From NCBI GenBank assembly GCA_030490835.1, contig CM059971.1, forward strand, positions 74,542,224-74,606,223: a stretch of 64,000 nt of DNA, read 5' to 3'. The position numbers were made by a program, and so were the translations under genes. Of the stretch, positions 44,251-64,000 are shown piece after piece. Numbering within the stretch: position 1 is the first letter of the stretch; each line of letters starts with the position of its first letter. The notes under the pieces are model-generated. The model did no database searches. It was given only the letters and a program-made list of their open reading frames with translations, and was not told where the DNA came from. This DNA is from Annona cherimola. Taxonomy: Eukaryota > Streptophyta > Magnoliopsida > Magnoliales > Annonaceae.

Positions 44251-44505
44251 GGGTGTGGTTGGCGGTAAAAAAAACTTATCAATTTAAACTATTCAATCTC
44301 TACTATTGTATTTTTAATTTTTTCACATTTTCATATATAAATATCTTATTTTTAATTTTTTTTATAGTTACGACTATAATTACTCTATCTATTTTAATTT
44401 TGTTATTTTACTCATCATTCCCCTGCATATCCACTTCTCATATTTTCAAAGAGTTTTGTACAAATTTTTTTTTTAAAAAAAGTTTATCAAATGGTAGACA
44501 CACCC
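44251..44505. mobile_element. Tourist-like MITE, copy 4
   Basis: Ends GGGTGTGGTTGG and GTAGACACACCC, flanked by TTA and TCA. The interior resembles copies 1 and 3 (AAACTTATCAATTTAAACT, TTTCACATTTTCATATATAAA). It lies about 0.3 kb upstream of the MPK6 core promoter. Confidence 0.65.
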
Positions 44506-44712
44506 TCAATGTTTTAAAAATAAATTCTGTCGGATAATATTAAAAATATATTTTACAGAAAAATATGATAAATAAACTTAAAATTAAAGATGCTATACGA
44601 TCGTACGAATGCACGGCGATATCTAGCGAGGCTCGTGCATATGCGGTTTTCCTCGGACTAGGAAGGCATCATTTCGTAACTGCTCGAAAACGGTTTGGAT
44701 GGCATCCAAACG

Positions 44713-44776
44713 CCACGTGTGCCCGTTGCGCCCGTGGGCATTCGGTACAGCCATTGCACCGGGCTCGAATATAATA
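44713..44776 (+). promoter_or_regulatory. MPK6: MPK6 proximal promoter: G-box and TATA
   Basis: A G-box CCACGTGT (44713-44720) stands about 50 bases before a TATA-like ATATAATA (44769-44776). The predicted transcript would start near 44800, giving a 5' UTR of about 140 bases with purine/pyrimidine patches and no obvious intron. The motifs are seen; their use is inferred. G-boxes bind bZIP and bHLH factors. Confidence 0.5.
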
Positions 44777-44940
44777 CACACTGCAAAAGCTCAGATAACG
44801 AAAACCAGCTTCGTTCTCTGCAGCGCTGAGAGAGAAAAGTGCTGAAAGCGGAAGAAGACTCGCCAAGGAAAGACCTCAACCCTTTCTGTCCCCGGCCAAT
44901 CTCTTTCTTTCTCTGCAGGAATTCCCAGGGTTTCAAGTGA

Positions 44941-57442
<12,502 letters not shown>

Positions 57443-57760
57443 CGATTTGCATCTTCTCCTAATTTGTGCAATCCAATAGATGTATCCTTGTTGAGTTGTA
57501 TGTTGTGATAATTCATTTGCCGGTGTAAATATGATTCTGGGCTGAAATGCTTCGGAGAACCGTTTTGGTAAAACCCTCCCAAAACAGAGAGAGAAGAGAG
57601 AGAGAGAAGAAAAAGAAAATGTGTTTGGGGGTAATTGTACAACTTGAAAGCTGACGTGGCCTTTTTGTTGATTCTTCGTATTCGATGGTGAGATTTGTAT
57701 GGGTGCTTGTTTTCTATTCTAATTATTGAGTTAAAACTTTCCAAAACGCATGGAAATTTT
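57443..57760 (+). other. MPK6 3' UTR (predicted)
   Basis: Transcript tail after the TAA at 57440-57442. It contains a GA-rich run (GAGAGAGAAGAGAGAGAGAG, about 57586-57606). No canonical AATAAA was found, so the 3' end is approximate. Confidence 0.5.
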
Positions 57761-58585
57761 ATATCATTTATGTTTTTCTTCCTGTGTCAAGAGTCGTGAA
57801 CGAGAAAGCCAACCATTCTCAGCTTTCATTCACACCCTTGGTTCGGCCCTTCTTTGTGGAGCACGGTTGATGGCTCTTGCTATTCGACCCCACAATTGCT
57901 TTGTCATGCTGATGCCATTGGCGCAGCCAAGGTGCTATTGAGGATGCAGATAAAAGAGTCTTTTATCTGTTTATCAGGAACTAAAAATTTAAGTTCTTTC
58001 CCTTCTGTTTTTCTAGAAAAGTTATAGTCGAATTTAAAACATAATTTTCATCAAAATGTCTGGCACATCTTTTTTTTTAATTATTATTACATCATTGTTA
58101 GGAGACAATGGTCCCCTCCAGATTCCACGCACAACAAGGTATCAAGCCACTGGGCTATGCCTTATTCACAAAATATTTGGGACATTTAAACGCAAGATGA
58201 AGCAGCAAACAAGAGTCCACTTCTGGGAGCAGCAGCAGGGGGGGGGAGGTGGTGGGGGGTGGGGAGAATGCGATCCCAAGCCGACATCAAGCATTGTTCA
58301 TGTTTTGGAGGTGGTGCAGGAAGTCGAGAGGGTCATCAAAGCCAAGGACAACATGATAAAGATTAATGACCTCCCTTGTGTACAAGCATGAAACTTGTCT
58401 ACACACTGCTCCCCGCATAGCCTCCATCTCAATTTGCGATCTATGGGAGTTAAAACGTCCTGCTCACGAATTCGATGAGACGAGAACAGGATGAATTTTT
58501 TAATTCCTAAATAATAATAATAATAATAATTTATTTTTCTCATTTCGCATACATTTTTTTTTTCCCATTTCCCACCCAAAAATAC

Positions 58586-58616
<31 letters not shown>

Positions 58617-58869
58617 TAAAAAATTCGCTTCCCACGTCCCATTCGAACCAATTATCTTTCGTGTTCAGTGGCGTAAAAGGGCTAAACTTGGTCCCGGTTG
58701 ACACGGATGTCGCCAGATCAAAGGCAGGTGTGCCCACTGTCCTGTCGAACAAAAGGTGGGAGGAGAAAACTTGAAGGCGAGGCATTCAAACTAAGTGGCC
58801 TCCCTGCAGCCTACGGTGACTCGTGAATAACCAAGCGTATTTCCTCTAGATTAAGGTGCGGCCAGTAAG
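57761..58869. other. Intergenic, with G-rich and A/T low-complexity tracts
   Basis: A G-rich run at about 58238-58265 has at least four runs of three or more G and could form a G-quadruplex. (AAT)n lies at 58507-58530, and a T tract of about 24 bases near 58592-58615. An open frame of 111 codons at 58056-58391 spans the G run and looks fortuitous. Confidence 0.5.
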
Positions 58870-59345
58870 AGGTAAAAGAAAGTGGGGAAAATTTTTGGAA
58901 AATGAGCGTGCGATATGATATAAATAATAATTAGAAATAAAATAATAAAGATAAAGTAGATGGGATAGTTATCTGAAAATGCAAAAAAAAAAAAGAAAAA
59001 GAAAAAATTACTGGAAAACAAAGGTAGTGATAAAAAAAGCAAGGTAGTTAGATAGTTGAAACTTCAAATTGTATCAAAATTTATGTAGGATGAAATGAAA
59101 AAATTATTTTTCCTTTTTAACAAATGTTTCCACTTCTTCTTATATAAATTTTTTGACATAATTCCACATCTTAACTTACTTTCCCTATTTTTGTCTTCCG
59201 CATTTCAATCAATTTTTTTCACATCTTTACACATAACAACTTTATTTATTTTAATTTTATCCTCTTATGTTTATTCCTGTAATTATCCTTGTTATAATAT
59301 GCCACTCTTTTACTTCTTAAAATTTTTTGCTATTTCCAAACGGAC
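58870..59345. mobile_element. Degenerate Tourist-like MITE relics
   Basis: 58870-59050 resembles the inverted Tourist-like copy at 17123. 59050-59345 resembles the direct copies (CATTTCAATCAATTTTTTTC, TTATTTTAATTTTATC). Ends are not clear. Possibly two relics head to head. Confidence 0.35.
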
Positions 59346-60727
59346 CCTTCTTTATAAAAAGGCTTTACAGTCATTAATTGCCACCCATTAAATAAATAAA
59401 ATAACAACATGAATTCGGCTTTAATTTGAGCCTGCTCTTTGGGTGCTACTCCCATTCAAGTCAACATCACATATACACTATTTATAATAGAATGTCATAT
59501 CCCTGCGTTATTCAAATAACGTTTCATCTAGTCATCCTCATCATAACCACTGCTGACGATATTCAAACATGATGCCATTCATGAAATTTCATATCCCATT
59601 CCAGCCCCAAAAAAGAAGTTGATCTGATCCCAACTAAAAATCATTCTAAGCACAGAACATGAATAAATTATAAAAGACAATTCCTCACTAACAACCTCCC
59701 ACAATGGAATTTCCTTTTTTAAAAAAGAAAAAGAAAAAGAAAAAGAAAGAACGTATACGCATCTCCAATCCATGGACAACCTCTCTCTGCAACCATCTGT
59801 ATGTTCCACAAGCTTTGCTCATTTTATCCGCCCTTCTATAATATTCAAGACTTACCATAAGTATAGAGGCTTCATGCTTTCCCAAGAATTTTTAATTTTT
59901 AAAAAACTAAACCATTTATCATACTTAATATATTTTTTTATCGTGCCACCAAAATAATTTTAATTGGGAACTTAAATTTTGCGGAAAATAACATTTTTTG
60001 ATAGTAAATATATCACTATTAAAAGTTTTGAAAAATGTATAGCATAAATATTATATATAAAAATTTGTATGTAATTTTTGGAATCATAAATAAATATACA
60101 TAGATAAGCATGATACATGGTTTAGATTTTAAATGATATATTTTAAAATTGAAAAATATAAGCACGAAGTCTTTATGTTTATGGTAAGTATTGAAATCTT
60201 ACTCGTATTGGACACATTCGAAAAGAAAAATACAATTGAAAATACATTAGATATGAAAAAGGGCAAAATCAAGGTAGTCAAAATGTTGTGGTATTTACAT
60301 ATTGATATGAGTGTAACTTACCTCAGGTAGGTTCAGTTTAAGGTTATTCCTACCTTTAATTTGTTTTTAAAAACTTTTACCATGCCTTACTTTCAACGTC
60401 AGGACATTTTTGGTCCTGGTTCTAGATCAATTATTTAAAATAGTCTTAATATGATATTTACAAATTATAATTTCATTATAAATTTTACTTGAAAACCCGT
60501 ATCTAAGATGATAATAATATATTTTAAAATACATTTATCAAATCTATAAGATAAAAGATAAATTAAATAAGTTTCAAGTTAAACATCTAATACCATCCTA
60601 TTCAAGTTAAGAATATCTTTTATCAAAAGAAATCCAATAAAAGATGATCTAAAAAAAAAAAGTCAAACAATGCAATTCGTTTAGAACTTTTTTTGGGATT
60701 GTGATTTCGTACACTCAGGTAGCAAAT
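59346..60727. other. Intergenic stretch, no gene seen
   Basis: AT-rich, with no recognisable frames or paired ends. Confidence 0.5.
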
Positions 60728-60865
60728 GTTAGATCAAGAAAATGAGCATCAAAGTTCGAATACTCTCTCTCTCTTTCTCTAAATTGTAGGTCATGTTAGA
60801 GTTAGATCAAGAAAATGAGCATCAAAGTTCAAATGTTCTCTCTCTTCTAAATTGTAGGTTACGCT
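60728..60865. repeat. ~74-bp tandem duplication
   Basis: TTAGATCAAGAAAATGAGCATCAAAGTTC occurs at about 60729 and 60803. Both copies continue with a CT-rich run and TCTAAATTGTAGGT. Confidence 0.85.
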
Positions 60866-61413
60866 CTAACGTATCCAATTATAAGTATGCCGTTGTCACC
60901 ATTTGGAATATCAAGTGACTGATATAACTAGTGTACATACGGTGTTAGGGTAGTAAAGTTCAGGTTCGAAGTTGGACAGGGATAGTACCTTTATTATCAT
61001 TCCTCTAGAGTACTTACGTAAGGTGCTTGATCATGTAATTGGCGTACCCTTCCAGTACATAATGTGCCAGGCATACCCGATGCTGTCCCTAAGTTTACCT
61101 AACAATAAAATGATTGGTACGGTTATTATATATTTTTAAATTTGGATTGTTCAGTTGTACTCGTTGGATGGTGGTAGTCTTCACACTTCACAAGCCATTG
61201 TTGTACAAGAGACCCATCCAACCCATTCAAGCATCCGAACCTACCACGGATGCATGATTCCCATTCATGTTAAAGCAAAAGCAAATGTCATTGTCAGAAA
61301 AATAAATAAATAATGCAACCATGCGATTATTCTTTTGGAAGTTGCATCTTGGTCCTAAATTCTATATACTATAAGACCATCAATCATGGCTACCTTTTCT
61401 TTCTTAAGTTCCT

Positions 61414-61441
<28 letters not shown>
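61414..61441. repeat. (C)28 homopolymer
   Basis: Twenty-eight consecutive C bases in an intergenic context. The exact length may be unreliable. Confidence 0.9.
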
Positions 61442-61444
<3 letters not shown>

Positions 61445-62639
61445 ACAGATTGCATCCCCTATTTAATACTACTTGCACGCAAGGCAAAACTGCCATTATA
61501 CCCACACGTTACAACTCGCGCATGACTACCAATAGCCTATAGACAATCGTTTTCTTGCGATTTTAACCATTAATCTCTCTTACAAAATCATCTAAAAATA
61601 AAATTTTAAATTTTGAAACCTATATTTATTTCTAATTTACATATTTTTAATATCCCGAATAAATAATTTATCTTCATCAAAATGACTAAATTTGAATCCT
61701 AGCATAATAGAATAACACTGGGAAAAACTAAATTTGAATAATGGGATCACATTGATGTTAGTTCACACCATTAATATCATTTGTTTTCATCATGTCACAA
61801 AAAAAAAATTTTCGATTAGACCTTTCTTTATGTAAATTACAAAAAATATTTCAATTTGACTCTTAGGTGGTCTACACTTTATACTTACTTAAATTATATG
61901 TAAATTACAAAAAATACTTAAATTCATTCATAGATGCATTAAAATATTATAGTACTTTATAGGAGCATTCATTCAAACAGACAAACTTGGACAGGGCCTA
62001 TGCATATCTTTGATTTAGATCTTAGTTTTTTACCAAATAATTGATTTTAAATATAACAGGAGGAGCGAATTTGCCAAAACAGTTGGTTCCCACTGGCATT
62101 TTGGTGGAAATGGACACCCAAGAAGTAAACCCACTACAAATACTGAAATATAACTTGCTAGATCAATTTTTTAAAACATATATCAACAACAAAAGTTTTA
62201 TGTTTATCGAACTAAAACATGTTTTTTACATAAATAACATCAGAAGATAATTTAAAAAAAGGCTTACCATCACATGCTCTTAATTCTTTATACGTACACG
62301 TTACCAACATTTTCAAAGCAGTGGTCCACGGGTTATGGCCTTATGGGCATTTGATTCGTGCCTTGAAAACTACGTTTCCTTTGTTTTTTTTGATAAAGGA
62401 AAACTACGTTTCCTTAGTTGTAAAAGCAATGCAAAATTTAGAAAACTTGTTTACCTGCAACTGGCCTTTCCACTCGGGAACAATTCATGTTGTTGGATCC
62501 ACTGTACATATATGCCCATACCATTAAAACATTTATTTAATTGGCTTTTGTGCACTGAATACTTTTCTATTGTGCTAGGGAAAAAATTGAGAACTTTTTT
62601 TTTTTTCCCCTTCTAAAGTTAGTGTTAGGTGGGACTAAA
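61442..62639. other. Intergenic stretch, no gene seen
   Basis: No supported coding region, repeat or element end. Confidence 0.5.
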
Positions 62640-63460
62640 TTGGACAATCAACTGGACCGAGGCTCGGCATAAAGGACTTCAACGAAGCTTACCTTTTCCT
62701 TAAAGATTGCACGAACAGGTTCTCCGACAGACTCAGAGGAATAATGGGTTGGTCTGCCTACCTCACACCTAGAATTGACCAGATGAATACAACATGATGA
62801 CAAAATACTCAACGAAGGTGTATGGAGACATAAGCGTGCCTGTCCTCGAGCCAAAGCAGATCGTCCTACATTTAATGAAGAAATGACATTTTCGTAAGTC
62901 TAGGATGACTTAGCCATCTGAAGCAAGACATTCTCCTAGTTTGATCAACTATAGGGCGACAAGTCGCTTACAGGAATGATTTTGGATATTTCATTTGACA
63001 CAAAGCATATCCTACTGGTCTAGGACCCTGTATAAATACTGATCAACCTCCGAACAAAAAGGAAGGAGCAGGGAAAATAGGAAGGTCAAGAAAAGGATAG
63101 AAAGACTTTTAGATACCCTCCTTCGAATTCATCATCTCTCAATAGAGAATCCTTCATCACTGGTTCCTAACCACCAAAAGAGATTTTCCTTCATTCTAAT
63201 CCATCATCTCCTAATAGAGAATCCTTCATCACTGGTTCCTAACCACGAAAAGAGATTTTCCTTCATTCTACTCCATCATCTCCTAATAGAGAATCCTCTC
63301 TTGGCGGCTCCAAACCATAGTTGTTAAAAGTTGATCTCACAATATATCAATTTTTTCCATACAAACCGTGTGTTCGTTAATTTAACTAATCCATACTTAG
63401 TGATTTAGGTCTCAATTTCGTTCAAACTAACCCCTTGGCCAAATTGAGAACTATCAGTGA
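62640..63460 (+). other. Possible solo LTR or promoter-bearing relic
   Basis: A TATA box CTGTATAAATACTG (63029-63040) lies amid moderately GC-balanced sequence, followed by the 72-bp tandem repeat and a T-rich segment ending AACTATCAGTGA. This resembles the U3-R-U5 layout of an LTR. No second LTR, primer site or target duplication was found, so the call is tentative. Confidence 0.3.
63130..63303. repeat. 72-bp tandem repeat, about 2.4 copies
   Basis: CATCATCTC(T/C)(C/T)AATAGAGAATCC begins units at 63130, 63202 and 63274. The first two are complete and nearly identical; the third stops after about 30 bases. Confidence 0.92.
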
Positions 63461-64000
63461 GAAAATACTGTTATATGACATAGATAATCATAAAAAAAGG
63501 AGATAGAATTAAAATATTAATAGGATAATTATATGAAAAATGTGAAGAAATTAATTGAAAGTAAAGTAGTTAGGCAGTTAAAATGTTACAATAAAAAAAA
63601 ATATGTGCAAAAGTGAGATTTTTTTTTTTCTTTTCTCAAATGCCAAAAGTACCAATTTATTTCATTAAAAAGTACCAATCATCAAGGAAGCGGAACGGGG
63701 AAGTGTGTGAAATGTCCCGTGATAGTGTATGATCTCCATGCTTCCACGCCTATATAGCTGGCGTGATTTTTAAAGGAAGATGATGAGCCTCCCTGCTGCC
63801 GTGGATGTACAGTGGCCATGCATTGCCATCAGAGGGTAGTGTACCCATTACCTTAATCCATTTCTTAATATGAATATCCATCAAGGATAATGTTTTGAAA
63901 ACTGGACCCGGAGAACAGCTGTTCTTTTTTTTTTTTTTTTTTTGTTCTCTGGAAGTGAAGTGCCTCAAACCTACCATTCAGGTGTGTTTGAGAATGATAA
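63461..64000. other. Window end, no gene seen
   Basis: 63480-63650 resembles an inverted Tourist-like relic (GGATAATTATATGAAAAATG, TAGTTAGGCAGTTAAAATG). A T tract of about 19 bases lies at 63926-63943. No coding sequence. Confidence 0.35.

Noticed and set aside
58056..58391. 111-codon frame with a poly-Gly run
   Set aside because: The Gly run comes from the G tract; no conserved content and no splice context.
63130..63303. CRISPR-like repeat array
   Set aside because: Units are contiguous without spacers, and the DNA is plant nuclear; it is a minisatellite.

Overview
This 64 kb window is nuclear DNA of a flowering plant. The evidence is spliced genes with GT-AG introns, two highly conserved plant genes (a NOT4-type CCR4-NOT subunit and an MPK6-type MAP kinase), and many plant transposable elements (Athila-type Ty3 retrotransposon, hAT, Mutator and Tourist-like elements, a SINE, an RTE-type LINE fragment). 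Long, AT-rich, transposon-filled introns and the absence of grass-like codon use point to a eudicot or magnoliid rather than a grass. The species cannot be named from the sequence alone.

Layout. 1-19 kb is an intergenic transposon nest. It starts with a decayed Ty3 gag remnant and a hAT-like element with 8-bp target duplications. A 1.3 kb repeat family (called R1 here) follows in three copies. Two copies form an inverted pair, and the third is split by a 5.2 kb Athila-type retrotransposon that has kept gag and protease but lost the rest of pol. Several MITEs and a 1.4 kb TIR element come next, the latter ending about 0.2 kb before the NOT4 transcript. 19.3-31 kb is the NOT4 gene: a 5' UTR exon and twelve coding exons that sum to 1009 codons plus stop, with one GC-AG intron and MITEs in two introns. 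31-38 kb is a decay zone with an LTR-free retroelement tail, then fragments of three host genes (F-box/LRR-like, UGT92-like glucosyltransferase, CBP60-like calmodulin-binding protein). The UGT fragment lies inside a hAT-like element with matching ends. 38-44.5 kb holds a hairpin Mutator-type MITE with palindromic ends, a SINE with perfect target duplications, another hAT-like element and further hairpin elements. 44.7-57.8 kb is the MPK6 gene: six coding exons summing to 399 codons plus stop, with an 8.6 kb second intron that contains a complete non-autonomous LTR element. 58-64 kb is intergenic, with low-complexity tracts, a (C)28 run and short tandem repeats.

The two intact genes are not functionally linked in any way the sequence shows. 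NOT4 is a RING E3 ubiquitin ligase and RNA-binding subunit of the CCR4-NOT mRNA-decay complex. MPK6 is a stress and developmental MAP kinase. Both read on the + strand and are separated by about 14 kb of transposon-derived DNA. All exon coordinates were derived by hand from splice consensus and conserved protein sequence. The open reading frames close exactly in both genes, which supports the models.
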